Below are positions 25,541 to 34,008 of a DNA stretch of 64,000 nt, in pieces. The notes under the pieces are model-generated. The model did not search any database. It saw only the letters and a list, made by a program, of their open reading frames with translations, and was not told the DNA's origin. The stretch is from the NCBI GenBank assembly GCA_046728155.1, contig JBKPDY010000023.1:1-64000 (forward strand). Reading direction: 5' to 3'. Source of the stretch: CAWDLX01 sp046728155 (lineage in GTDB: Bacteria > Actinomycetota > Actinomycetes > Mycobacteriales > Micromonosporaceae). The stretch's first letter is position 1; every line of letters begins with the position of its first letter. A program made the translations under genes and the position numbers.

Positions 25541-26824
25541 TCAGCGGCCGATGACCACCAGTCGACGGCCAGTCCACCGGGCCGAGTCGACGACGCGGCG
25601 TCCGTCCACCAGTACCCGCACGCCCGGCAGGTCCGCCGGGGCGAGCGAACGGTACTCGGGGTGGTCAGCCTGGATCACCGCGGCGGTGACCGGTTCGCCC
25701 TGGTGCGGTGGGAGGCCGAGCGCGGCCAGCTCGTCGGCGGTGTACATCGGATCGCTCACGAACGGTCGCGCGCCCGCGCGTCGAAGGGCGTCGACGATCG
25801 GGAACACCCCGGAGAAGGCGGTCTCCTTGACGCCACCCCGGTAGGCCGCGCCGAGCACCAGTACACCGACTCCATTGAGGTCGCCGTACGCGTCGGCGAG
25901 CAGGTCGACCGCGTAGCCGGGCATCGCGGCGTTGGCCTCGCGGGCCGACCGGACGACGGTCGCGGCCGGGTCGTTGAACAGGTACAGCCGCGGGTACACC
26001 GGGATGCAGTGACCCCCGACGGCGATGCCGGGTTGATGGATGTGGCTGTAGGGCTGGGTATTGCACGCCTCGATCACGCGCATGACGTCGACGCCGATGG
26101 TGGTGGCGTAGCGGGCGAACTGGTTGGCCAGGCCGATGTTCACGTCGCGGTAGGTCGTCTCCGCCAGCTTGGCCAGCTCGGCCGCCTCGGCCGACCCGAG
26201 ATCCCACACCCCGTTGGGCCGGGCCAGATCGGGGCGGTCATCGAAGTCGAGGACCGCCTCGTAGAAGGCGACCCCTCGTCGGGCCGACTCGCCGTCGAGC
26301 CCGCCGACCAGTTTCGGATACCGGCGCAGGTCGGCGAAGACCCGCCCAGTCAGGACCCGCTCGGGACTGAAGACCACGTGGAAGTCACGTCCGGCGGTCA
26401 GCCCCGAACCGGACTCGAGCATCGGCGCCCACCGACCTCGGGTCGTCCCGACCGGCAGCGTGGTCTCGTAGCTGACCAGGGCGCCCGGCCTCAGACCCGC
26501 CGCGATGGACCGGGTCGCGTTGTCCATCCACTCGAAGTCGGGCTGGCCGTCGGCGTCGACGAAAAGCGGCACCACCACGACCACCGCCTCGGCTTCGGCC
26601 ACGGCGGCCGAGGTGTCGATGGTCGCCGACAACCGGCCGGCCGTGACGACCTGCTTCAGCCTGAGGTCGAGGTCGGCCTCGCCCGGGAACGGCGGCGCCC
26701 CTTCGTTGACCAGCCCGACCACGTGCGGCGACACGTCGGCCCCGACGACCTCGTGACCCTTGACCGCGAACTGGACAGCCAACGGGAGCCCGATCTTTCC
26801 CAGGCCGACAACGCAGATCCTCAT
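25541..26824 (-). CDS. UDP-N-acetyl-sugar 6-dehydrogenase (WbpA/WecC type)
   Basis: A 427-residue NAD-dependent dehydrogenase that oxidises C6 of a UDP-HexNAc to the uronic acid. It has the Rossmann start RICVVGLGKIGLPLAVQFA, a substrate helix SAEAAELAKLAETTYRDVNI with the conserved Lys, and the catalytic cysteine in GIAVGGHCIPVYP (the usual D after V is Y). It is divergent from a UDP-GlcNAc 2-epimerase gene and next to WbpB, WbpE and WbpD type genes, which makes UDP-GlcNAc(A) chemistry more likely than UDP-glucose. Start at ATG 26824 is firm. Confidence 0.88.
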   Translation of the reverse strand: MRICVVGLGKIGLPLAVQFAVKGHEVVGADVSPHVVGLVNEGAPPFPGEADLDLRLKQVVTAGRLSATIDTSAAVAEAEAVVVVVPLFVDADGQPDFEWMDNATRSIAAGLRPGALVSYETTLPVGTTRGRWAPMLESGSGLTAGRDFHVVFSPERVLTGRVFADLRRYPKLVGGLDGESARRGVAFYEAVLDFDDRPDLARPNGVWDLGSAEAAELAKLAETTYRDVNIGLANQFARYATTIGVDVMRVIEACNTQPYSHIHQPGIAVGGHCIPVYPRLYLFNDPAATVVRSAREANAAMPGYAVDLLADAYGDLNGVGVLVLGAAYRGGVKETAFSGVFPIVDALRRAGARPFVSDPMYTADELAALGLPPHQGEPVTAAVIQADHPEYRSLAPADLPGVRVLVDGRRVVDSARWTGRRLVVIGR

Positions 26825-27054
26825 GATGCCCTTCTTGTTCGGCGCGTGCTCTGACCCTATCCACCGCATGGTGCCCGTCTCGATCGTGGGTGGCCGGTCG
26901 GGCTACGTCGTGGTGTGGCCCCTGTGACGGCGCAAACATGACGTAGAGCGTCGCGCCCCGAGGTGTGAGTTGGCGCACATGCGTTGGTCTCCTCGGATCG
27001 TTGAATCCAGGGTGGACGTGACATACTCCAAACCCGACAGAGGGGATTCGGGTA

Positions 27055-28143
27055 GTGAAGGTTGTCAGTGTCGTCGGGGCTCGTCCGCAGCTGGTCAAGC
27101 TCGCCCCCATCGCCGCTGCCATGGCGAAAACCGGCCACCGGCACGTCATAGTGCACACCGGCCAGCACTATGACGAGGATCTCTCCGACGTCTTCTTCAC
27201 CGGCCTGGGAATCCCGAGTCCCGACGAGTACCTCGGCGTCGGGTCCGGCACTCATGGTGTCCAGACCGGCCACGCCCTGGCGGCGCTGGACCCGGTACTG
27301 GCCGCGCACGCACCGGACTGGGTGGTCGTCTACGGGGACACGAACTCCACCCTGGCCGGTGCGCTCGCCGCGGTGAAACTGCACCTCCGGGTCGCCCACC
27401 TCGAGGCGGGGCTGCGGTCCTTCAACCGTGCGATGCCGGAGGAGCACAACCGGATCCTCACCGACCACGCCGCCGATCTGTTGCTGGCCCCAACTGACGA
27501 GGCGATGCGCCATCTCGCCACCGAGGGCCTGTCCTCCCGGTCGTTGATGGTGGGCGATGTCATGGTGGACATCTGCCTGCGGACCCGGGACGCGGTGCTG
27601 GCCGGCGCTCTTCCCCGGCCCAACCTCCCCGAGGGCGTCAAGCCGGACGAGCCGTACGTGCTGGCGACTATCCACCGGGCCGAGAACACCGACGATCCGG
27701 ATCGCCTCGCGGCCGTCATCGACGCTCTGGCCGACCTGCCCATCCAGGTCGCGCTGCTCGCGCATCCGCGGTTGGTCGCCCGGGCAACGGAGCACGGCGT
27801 GAAGCTCGACCGCGGAGCGGTGAGGGCCGGCCGCCCTCTGCCCTATGGCGGGATGGTCGGCGCGGTGATGGGCAGTGCCGCCGTCGTGACAGACTCCGGT
27901 GGCCTGCAGAAGGAGGCGTACCTTCTCGGGACACCATGCACGACCGTACGGTCGGAGACGGAATGGCCGGAAACCCTCGTCAACGACTGGAACATGCTGG
28001 TGCCGGAGCCGGCCGAGCTGACCTCGAGCCGCTGGGCCTATGTGGCCACGAGGCCTGCGCCGTCGGCGCCCCGCCCGATGGTGTACGGCGATGGACACAC
28101 CGCGGAACGGGTCGTTGACGTGCTCGCGCGATACGAAGGTTAG
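27055..28143 (+). CDS. Non-hydrolysing UDP-GlcNAc 2-epimerase (WecB/WbpI type)
   Basis: A 362-residue epimerase interconverting UDP-GlcNAc and UDP-ManNAc, or the 2,3-diacetamido uronate pair in the WbpI version. Motifs: VVGARPQLVKLAPI, VHTGQHYDEDLSD, VYGDTNSTLAG, AHLEAGLRSFNRAMPEEHNR and VTDSGGLQKEAYLLG. The Pro-Glu-Glu-His-Asn motif is the catalytic set. GTG 27055 has AGAGGGG about 8 nt upstream. Its stop overlaps the stop of the convergent Gfo/Idh/MocA gene by four bases. It is the only plus-strand gene in the sugar cluster. Confidence 0.9.
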   Translation: MKVVSVVGARPQLVKLAPIAAAMAKTGHRHVIVHTGQHYDEDLSDVFFTGLGIPSPDEYLGVGSGTHGVQTGHALAALDPVLAAHAPDWVVVYGDTNSTLAGALAAVKLHLRVAHLEAGLRSFNRAMPEEHNRILTDHAADLLLAPTDEAMRHLATEGLSSRSLMVGDVMVDICLRTRDAVLAGALPRPNLPEGVKPDEPYVLATIHRAENTDDPDRLAAVIDALADLPIQVALLAHPRLVARATEHGVKLDRGAVRAGRPLPYGGMVGAVMGSAAVVTDSGGLQKEAYLLGTPCTTVRSETEWPETLVNDWNMLVPEPAELTSSRWAYVATRPAPSAPRPMVYGDGHTAERVVDVLARYEG

Positions 28144-29144
28144 GGCAGCGCCAGCTTCTGGGTGGTGCCCTGCCGGGCTGACTCGAGCACGGCGGCCGCG
28201 ACCTCGACCGTACGCAGGCCCTGCCGCAGCGTGACGTAGTCGCTCTCTTTCCCCTCGACCGCGTCACGGAACCGCTCGTGCTCCACGAGCAAGGGTTCCC
28301 GCTTCGGGATTGCATACCGGATCATGTCGCCCTCGACCACACCGCGGAATGCGCGTAGGGTCTCCCATTCGGTGCTGACCGCCCCGTTCGCGTAGTACGT
28401 GAGGTCGGCGGTCAGCGTATCCGCAACAAAGCAGCCGTGATCGCCGGTGACCACAGTGGACCGCTCCTTCAGCGGGCTCAGCCAGTTCACCAGGTGGTTG
28501 ACCATGGCGCCGTCGCTGAGCTGCCCGATCGCGGCGACCATGTCCTCGTGCGGCCGTCCACTTCGGAACACCGTGTGCGCCGAGATCGACCGATACGCCT
28601 GACCCGTCACCCAACTGGTCAGGTCGATGTCGTGGGTTGCGAGGTCCATCACGACGCCGACATCACCGATGCGGTGCGGGAACGGGCCCTGGCGCCGGGT
28701 CACCACCTGGAAGATCTCCCCGAGTTCGCCGGCTTCGAGGCGGGACCGCAGGCTCTGCAGCGATGGGTTGTACCGCTCGATGTGCCCGACGCCGGCGATC
28801 ACATCGGCATCCTCGAACGCCTGCACGAGCTTCGACGCGGCATCGACGGTGTGCGCCAGCGGTTTCTCCAACAGCGCGCTGATGCCATTGGCGGCGAGCT
28901 CGAGTCCGATCTCGAGGTGGGTGGCCGTCGGGCTGGCCACCACCGCGTAGTCGATGCCGAGGTCGATCAACTCGCTGACGGTGCCGACGACCGGGACTCC
29001 AGGCGGACGACTACTCGGCGCCGTCGGCTCGACGACACCGACCAGGTCGACTCCAGCCAGACCGGACAGCACGCGGGCGTGGTTGCGCCCCATCGCGCCC
29101 AGCCCGATCAGGCCGGCCCGCAGGCTGCCGTTGCGGGCCGTCAT
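28140..29144 (-). CDS. Gfo/Idh/MocA oxidoreductase (WbpB-like)
   Basis: A 334-residue NAD(P)-dependent enzyme: AGLIGLGAMGRNHARVLSGL is the Rossmann loop, SPTATHLEIGLELAANG and LLEKPLAHTVDAA the cofactor/substrate Lys (EKP) motif, and ATHDIDLTSWVTG the catalytic HDxD helix. In the Pseudomonas Wbp pathway, WbpB oxidises C3 of UDP-GlcNAcA before amination by WbpE, and these two are adjacent here with an ATGA overlap. That specific role is inferred from context. Confidence 0.85.
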   Translation of the reverse strand: MTARNGSLRAGLIGLGAMGRNHARVLSGLAGVDLVGVVEPTAPSSRPPGVPVVGTVSELIDLGIDYAVVASPTATHLEIGLELAANGISALLEKPLAHTVDAASKLVQAFEDADVIAGVGHIERYNPSLQSLRSRLEAGELGEIFQVVTRRQGPFPHRIGDVGVVMDLATHDIDLTSWVTGQAYRSISAHTVFRSGRPHEDMVAAIGQLSDGAMVNHLVNWLSPLKERSTVVTGDHGCFVADTLTADLTYYANGAVSTEWETLRAFRGVVEGDMIRYAIPKREPLLVEHERFRDAVEGKESDYVTLRQGLRTVEVAAAVLESARQGTTQKLALP

Positions 29145-30250
29145 GCCTCACCCGCCACGTCGGTCACCGCATCGGCGATGCGCTCCAGCTCGGCCTGAGT
29201 CAGGGACGGGTACACCGGCAATGAGAGCACCTGGGCCGCCGCGCGGTCCGTCTCCGGCAGATGCAGCCGCGGATCCACGGCGCCGTCGACAAGGAACGGC
29301 CGCAGCCGGTGGATCGGGGTCGGGTAGTAGACGGCACTGCCGATACCGCGGTCGGCCAAGGCCCGCTGCGCCGCGTCGCGGTCACCCGGCACCCGGACCG
29401 TGTACTGGTGGTAGACGTGCTGGACGCCGTCGGCGACCGGCGGGGTGATGGCGCCGGTGATCCGCGCATCGAGGAACTTCGCGTTCGCCTGCCGCTTGGC
29501 GGTCCATTCGGGCAGCTGGGCGAGCTGGACCCGGCCGATCGCGGCCGCGACGTCGGTCATCCGCACGTTCATGCCGACGATCTCGTTCGCGTACCGCTGC
29601 TCCATGCCCTGGTTGCGCAGCAACCGGATCGTGCGGGCCAGAGCCGGGTCGGCCACCGTGACCATGCCGCCCTCGAGCGAATGCATGTTCTTGGTCGGAT
29701 AGAAGCTGAAGCACCCGGCGACACCGAAGGTGCCCACCGGTCGGCTGTGCAGTTCAGCGCCGTGCGCCTGGCAGGCGTCCTCTACCAGGGCCAGGCCGTG
29801 CCGCCGGGCGAGTTCGGTCAGCCGGTCCATCGCGGCGGGGTAACCGTAGAGGTGCACCGGAATGATGCCCACCGTCCGGGGACCGATGGCCGCCTCGACG
29901 GCTGCCGGGTCGAGGCAGAAGCTGCCCGGTTCGATGTCGACGAACACCGGGCTGGCGCCGACCAGACGCACCACGTTGGCGGTGGCGGCGAACGAGAAGG
30001 ACGGCACGATGACCTCGTCGCCCGGTCCGAAGTCCAGTGCCATCAGGGTCAGTTGCAAGGCCGACGTACCCGAGTTCACGGCGACGCACCAGCGGCCGTC
30101 GACGAGCGTGGAGAAGTCCTCTTCGAACGCGGCGACCTCCGGACCTTGCACAACCTTGCCACTGCGCAGTACCCCCACCGCGGCCTCGATCTCGGCCTTG
30201 GCGATCACGGGTCGTGCCGATGGGATCGGATTCTCATTCGACCCGCGCAC
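29141..30250 (-). CDS. DegT/DnrJ/EryC1 sugar aminotransferase (WbpE-like)
   Basis: A 369-residue PLP-dependent aminotransferase that converts a keto group of an NDP-sugar to an amine. Motifs: SGKVVQGPEVAAFEEDF, VNSGTSALQLTLMAL, the PLP Lys in SFYPTKNMHSLEGGMV (about residue 190) and MTDVAAAIGRVQLAQLP. Start is GTG 30250 with GAGGGGG about 6 nt upstream. It is translationally coupled to the WbpB-like gene and follows the WbpD-like acyltransferase gene, matching a 3-keto to 3-amino to 3-acetamido sequence. Confidence 0.9.
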   Translation of the reverse strand: MRGSNENPIPSARPVIAKAEIEAAVGVLRSGKVVQGPEVAAFEEDFSTLVDGRWCVAVNSGTSALQLTLMALDFGPGDEVIVPSFSFAATANVVRLVGASPVFVDIEPGSFCLDPAAVEAAIGPRTVGIIPVHLYGYPAAMDRLTELARRHGLALVEDACQAHGAELHSRPVGTFGVAGCFSFYPTKNMHSLEGGMVTVADPALARTIRLLRNQGMEQRYANEIVGMNVRMTDVAAAIGRVQLAQLPEWTAKRQANAKFLDARITGAITPPVADGVQHVYHQYTVRVPGDRDAAQRALADRGIGSAVYYPTPIHRLRPFLVDGAVDPRLHLPETDRAAAQVLSLPVYPSLTQAELERIADAVTDVAGEA

Positions 30251-30378
30251 GGGCGTCCCCCTCTTCGGTCAGGTCCGGGCCCTCGATCACACTACACGCG
30301 GTCACCACGTGGAGGGCTCATGGTCCGTCTTACCCGGCACCGCGCAGTTCGTCACACACGGTCGGCGAGCGCGGGTGC

Positions 30379-30909
30379 TCATTCGTCCGGGGACCGTCGC
30401 TCGCGCGAGACCACGTTGCCCTTCTCGTCGACCCGGCCCAGAGGTCGAGCCGGGTTACCGGCGACCAGCTGGTACGGGGCTACGTCTCGGGTCACGACGG
30501 CGCCGGCCGCCACCATGGCGTACGGGCCGACCTCGACCCCGCAGATGATCGTCGCGTTCGCTCCGATCGAGGCGCCGCGACGGACCACCGTGGGGGTGAT
30601 CTGCCAGTCCGGGTTCTGCGCCCGTGGCCGCAGATCGTTGGTGAACACCGCGCACGGCCCGACGAAGACCTCGTCCTCGAGGGTGACCCCCTGGTACACC
30701 GAGACGTTGTTCTGGATCTTCACCCGATCGCCGATCTCGACGGACGAATCGACGTAGACGTTGCGACCCAGCACGCAGTTGGCACCGATGCGCGCCGTTG
30801 ACCGGACATGGGCCAGGTGCCAGATCATCGTGCCGGGACCGATCCGGGCACCGTCCTCCACGTCGGCGCTCGGGTGTACGTAGGCGTCATCCGTCGTTAC
30901 GTCGGTCAT
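30379..30909 (-). CDS. Left-handed beta-helix N-acetyltransferase (WbpD-like)
   Basis: A 176-residue hexapeptide-repeat acyltransferase: many I-G-x-x-x-x units (ARIGPGTMIWHLAHVRSTARIG, KIQNNVSVYQGV and TIICGVEVGPYAMVAAGAVV), with the catalytic His in WHLAHV and the AcCoA loop GNPARPLG. It would acetylate the 3-amino group of a UDP-3-amino uronate. It is the first gene of the acyltransferase-aminotransferase-oxidoreductase run on the minus strand. Confidence 0.88.
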   Translation of the reverse strand: MTDVTTDDAYVHPSADVEDGARIGPGTMIWHLAHVRSTARIGANCVLGRNVYVDSSVEIGDRVKIQNNVSVYQGVTLEDEVFVGPCAVFTNDLRPRAQNPDWQITPTVVRRGASIGANATIICGVEVGPYAMVAAGAVVTRDVAPYQLVAGNPARPLGRVDEKGNVVSRERRSPDE

Positions 30910-30987
30910 TGTCAGCTCACCAATCCGCGGTGACGGGCGTGGGCAGGAACCACCGTATCCGGCCGCGTCGTGAGGGACCGACGCAGG

Positions 30988-32256
30988 CTACGGGCAGAGC
31001 GCCTGTAGCCGGCGGGTCAGGAAATCCCGCTCCTGGGTGTTCTCGGTCAGCTCCAGCGCCGCGCGGTACGCCTGCGCGGCCTCCTTCGTCCGGCCGAGCC
31101 GGCGCAGCAGATCGGCCTTGGTCGACGGTAGGTACCGGTAGCCGGCCAGCCTGGCATCGCGCTCCAGCTCCTCGACCTCGTTCAGCGCGGCCGCCGGACC
31201 GTCCACCATGGAGGTCGCCACCGTACGGTTGAGCGCCACCACCGGGGACGGCCATACCCGCAGCAGCGCGTCGTAGAGTCGGCGTACCTGCGGCCAGTCG
31301 GTCTCGGCGTACGACGGCGCCTCGGCGTGCAACGCGGCGATGGCCGCCTGCAGGGCGAACCGGCCAGGATTGCCACCACGCAACGCGCCAACGACGAGCG
31401 AGGCACCCTCGGCGATCGCGGCCCGGTCCCAGGCCGCCCGATCCTGGTCCGCCATCAGAACCAGACGACCGTCCGGAGTCGAGCGTGTGACCCTCCTGGC
31501 ATCGGTGAACAGCAGGAGGGCGAGCAGGCCACGCACCTCCCGCTCGTCCGGCATCAGCTGGACCAGCATTCGGGTCAGGCGCACGGCACGGTCGACGAGG
31601 TCGGCCCGGACGAGCTCGTGTCCGGCGGGTGCGGTGTGTCCTGTCGTGAAGAGCAGATGTACCACCGTGAGAACGGCGTCGAGACGGTCGGGCAGCTCGG
31701 CCTCGGCCGGTACCCGATACGGGATACGAGCTGCGGTGATCTTCTTCTTGGCCCGTGTGACCCGCGCCGCCATGGTCGATTCCGAGACCAGGAAGGCGTC
31801 AGCGATCTCGGCGGTGGTCAGGCCGCAGACCAGCCGCAGCGTGAGGGCGACCTGTGCCTCCCGGGCGAGAGCGGGGTGGCAGCAGATGAAGACCAGGCGC
31901 AGGCGGTCGTCGGGGATCACGGGTACCCCCTCACTCTCCTCGACGGAGAGGTCCGGCGCGGTGTCGGTTTCGACCAACAGCGGCAGCTTGCTCCGGAGGG
32001 TCTTCTCCCGGCGGTGGGCATCCAGTGCCCGTCGTCGGGATGCCACCGTGAGCCACGCGCCCGGATTCGCGGGAATGCCCTCGCGCGTCCAGGCGGCTAT
32101 GGCTGAGACGTACGCGTCCTGCACGCACTCCTCGGCGAGGTCGAGATCGCCCGCGACCCGCACCGTCGCGGCGAGCACCATCGCCCACTCGCGACGGTGC
32201 GCCGCCGCCACGGCCGCGCGGACATCAGCAGGTTCAGCCGAGGCCACGCCCAGCAC
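30988..32256 (-). CDS. ECF42-type sigma factor with TPR-like C-terminal domain
   Basis: A 422-residue protein whose first ~180 residues are ECF sigma2/sigma4 domains (ECVQDAYVSAIAAW and LRLVCGLTTAEIADAFLVSESTMAARVTRAKKK). They are followed by a long helical C-terminal domain (the DUF6596/TPR-like region containing GLLALLLFTDARR and VALNRTVATSM). ECF42 sigma factors lack an anti-sigma factor and are typically encoded beside DGPF proteins. The DGPF gene is 9 nt upstream here, in one operon. Start GTG 32256; GTG 32247 is an alternative. Targets unknown. Confidence 0.9.
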   Translation of the reverse strand: MLGVASAEPADVRAAVAAAHRREWAMVLAATVRVAGDLDLAEECVQDAYVSAIAAWTREGIPANPGAWLTVASRRRALDAHRREKTLRSKLPLLVETDTAPDLSVEESEGVPVIPDDRLRLVFICCHPALAREAQVALTLRLVCGLTTAEIADAFLVSESTMAARVTRAKKKITAARIPYRVPAEAELPDRLDAVLTVVHLLFTTGHTAPAGHELVRADLVDRAVRLTRMLVQLMPDEREVRGLLALLLFTDARRVTRSTPDGRLVLMADQDRAAWDRAAIAEGASLVVGALRGGNPGRFALQAAIAALHAEAPSYAETDWPQVRRLYDALLRVWPSPVVALNRTVATSMVDGPAAALNEVEELERDARLAGYRYLPSTKADLLRRLGRTKEAAQAYRAALELTENTQERDFLTRRLQALCP

Positions 32257-32265
32257 CCCGTACGG

Positions 32266-32607
32266 TCACTCGAAGGTCATGATCGGGCGAACCTCGACTC
32301 CGCCGTACGGCGCGGGAGTGATCTTGGCGATGGCAAGCGCTTGGTCGAGATCGTCGGCTTCGATCAGGTAGTAACCGCCGAGGACCTCCTTCGTCTCAAC
32401 GAACGGGCCGTCGGTCACCACGTCGCCTCTGATCGACGTTGCGGTGTTGGCCGGCTGCAGTGCCTTGCCCCCAAGAACCTTGCCGCCGAGCTCGGTCGCC
32501 TGCTCCGGAAAAGCGTTGTGTGCCTCCATAATCCGCTGGAAGTCGGCTTCGGTCGCCTTCGCGTAGCTCTCCTCGTTCTCGTAGATGAGGATCAAGTACT
32601 CCGCCAT
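32266..32607 (-). CDS. DGPF/YCII-domain protein
   Basis: A 113-residue YCII-related protein. It contains the DGPF signature itself, VTDGPFVETKEVLGGYYLIE, near residue 70, and ends with VEVRPIMTFE. These proteins are partners and target-operon members of ECF42 sigma factors and probably contribute to signal sensing or a small enzymatic step that is not defined. It starts at ATG 32607 with GGAAGGTG upstream and precedes the sigma gene by 9 nt. Confidence 0.9.
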   Translation of the reverse strand: MAEYLILIYENEESYAKATEADFQRIMEAHNAFPEQATELGGKVLGGKALQPANTATSIRGDVVTDGPFVETKEVLGGYYLIEADDLDQALAIAKITPAPYGGVEVRPIMTFE

Positions 32608-32695
32608 GGTGTGCACCTTCCCGTCGTGGGTCCTATGCCTTGACGACGTACGCCCCGACCCGAATCGACAGGGACCCGGAGAACTTTCGCGTGGC

Positions 32696-33196
32696 TCACA
32701 GAAGCCGGGCGAGAGCCTCGGTCAACGCCTGCCGCAACGGCTCGTGCTCGTCAGAGTACGCATCCCTGGGCGAGGTCCAGCGGTCCGGCGGATAGTGCCA
32801 GACGGGTCCATGTCGCAGTTCGGCCGGCTCCCAGCCATACCGGGGGAAGAGGTGGGCCTTGAGGTCCCGGTCCACGTTGCCCAGGATCTCGTAGTTGATC
32901 CGCCGTAGCGACGGGTCCAGCCCGATGCACGCGCTGACCATCGCCTCGCCAAGGATCCCCATGTCCGACAGGAACTCGTCCCGGATCGCCCTCGGCAGAT
33001 CGCTCAGATGGTTGGCACTGTCCACATCGGAGAGCAGTACGCAGTATCCGGGCAGAAACTGCGTGTCGCCCATGACTGCCCAGCCGGAGCGCATCTTCGC
33101 CAAGACCATGGGGTTCTCGCCCCGGCGGGCGGCACCGACACGATCGGCCCGCCAGTCGGTCAGATCGTCCGACGGCGAGGTTGAGTGGCGTCCCAC
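32696..33196 (-). CDS. HIT-like family protein (Ap4A hydrolase-like)
   Basis: A 166-residue protein resembling the HIT superfamily: MRSGWAVMGDTQFLPGYCVLLSD, INYEILGNVDRDLKAHLFPRYGWEP. The HIT triad is reduced (HLFPRY with one clear His), so catalysis on dinucleoside polyphosphates is uncertain. The start at GTG 33196 is 1 nt downstream of the stop of the response regulator gene, so it may be the last gene of a fadD-kinase-regulator-HIT transcript. About 45 residues before the HIT core are hydrophilic and match the family's full-length form. Confidence 0.7.
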   Translation of the reverse strand: MGRHSTSPSDDLTDWRADRVGAARRGENPMVLAKMRSGWAVMGDTQFLPGYCVLLSDVDSANHLSDLPRAIRDEFLSDMGILGEAMVSACIGLDPSLRRINYEILGNVDRDLKAHLFPRYGWEPAELRHGPVWHYPPDRWTSPRDAYSDEHEPLRQALTEALARLL

Positions 33197-33197
33197 G

Positions 33198-33872
33198 TCA
33201 GAATTTGGGCGCGTCGGGCGCTTCGAGCAACCCGACCCGCAGGGCCGTCATCAGAGCCTGGGCTCGGTTCGCAGCGCCCAGCTTCTCGTACAGCTTGGAG
33301 ATATGGGTCTTGGCGGTGGACTCGCTCACATAGAGCTGCTTGGCGATCCCGGCCACGCTCATCCCGTCGGCCAGAAGCCGCAGCACCTGGCTCTCCCGGG
33401 GGGAGAGCTGGGGGCCGGCCGGGGCGAGGCGGCGCTTCATGGCCTCGGCCAGGTCGGCGGCGGTGAACGCGGACGGCGACGAGGCAGCGTGCCGGGCGGC
33501 GGCGACCACCTCATCGGCCGGCGCCGTTTTCGGGACGAACGCGGAGGCACCGGCCTCCAACGCACCGAAGAGCTGGTCGTCGCCGGCGTACATCGTGAGC
33601 ACGACGATGCCCACGGTCGCGCTCGACTTCCGCAGCGCCCGGGTCGCCTCGAGGCCGCTGCCGTCGGGCAGCCGGAGGTCCATGATCACCACGTCGGGCT
33701 GGAGCGCTCCGGCCTGGCGTACGGCCTCGGCGGCACTGCCGGCCTCGCCGACCACCTCGAAGTTGCGGTCGCGCTCGAAAGCGTGCCTCAATCCCTTCCG
33801 GATCAGATCGTGGTCGTCGACGAGCAGCACCTTGGTACGTGTCCCCGGCGTGGGTGCGGCGGTGGTGGTCAT
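33198..33872 (-). CDS. NarL/LuxR-type response regulator
   Basis: A 224-residue regulator: receiver domain residues ~12-130 (LLVDDHDLIRKGL acidic pair, phosphoacceptor D in DVVIMDLRLPDGSG, T in VVLTMYAGD, K in FVPKTAPADEV) and a LuxR helix-turn-helix (QLSPRESQVLRLLADGMSVAGIAKQLYVSEST). Its partner kinase gene ends 136 nt upstream. Target genes are unknown. Start ATG 33872. Confidence 0.93.
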   Translation of the reverse strand: MTTTAAPTPGTRTKVLLVDDHDLIRKGLRHAFERDRNFEVVGEAGSAAEAVRQAGALQPDVVIMDLRLPDGSGLEATRALRKSSATVGIVVLTMYAGDDQLFGALEAGASAFVPKTAPADEVVAAARHAASSPSAFTAADLAEAMKRRLAPAGPQLSPRESQVLRLLADGMSVAGIAKQLYVSESTAKTHISKLYEKLGAANRAQALMTALRVGLLEAPDAPKF

Positions 33873-34008
33873 GCGCGGTGTACTCCCCTGGGTCCGGTGC
33901 GCCGTATGCGGTCGCCCGTCGATTGCCGTCGCTATCTTTGCGCCCGGTTGGCTTTTGAGCAATACGTCACACACCTCAAAGATGGGTACGTTTTCGCACC
34001 CAGCGCGG

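Noticed and set aside
29261..30757. 498-codon plus-strand frame opposite the aminotransferase and acetyltransferase
   Set aside because: Antisense shadow; the minus-strand genes have full catalytic motifs.
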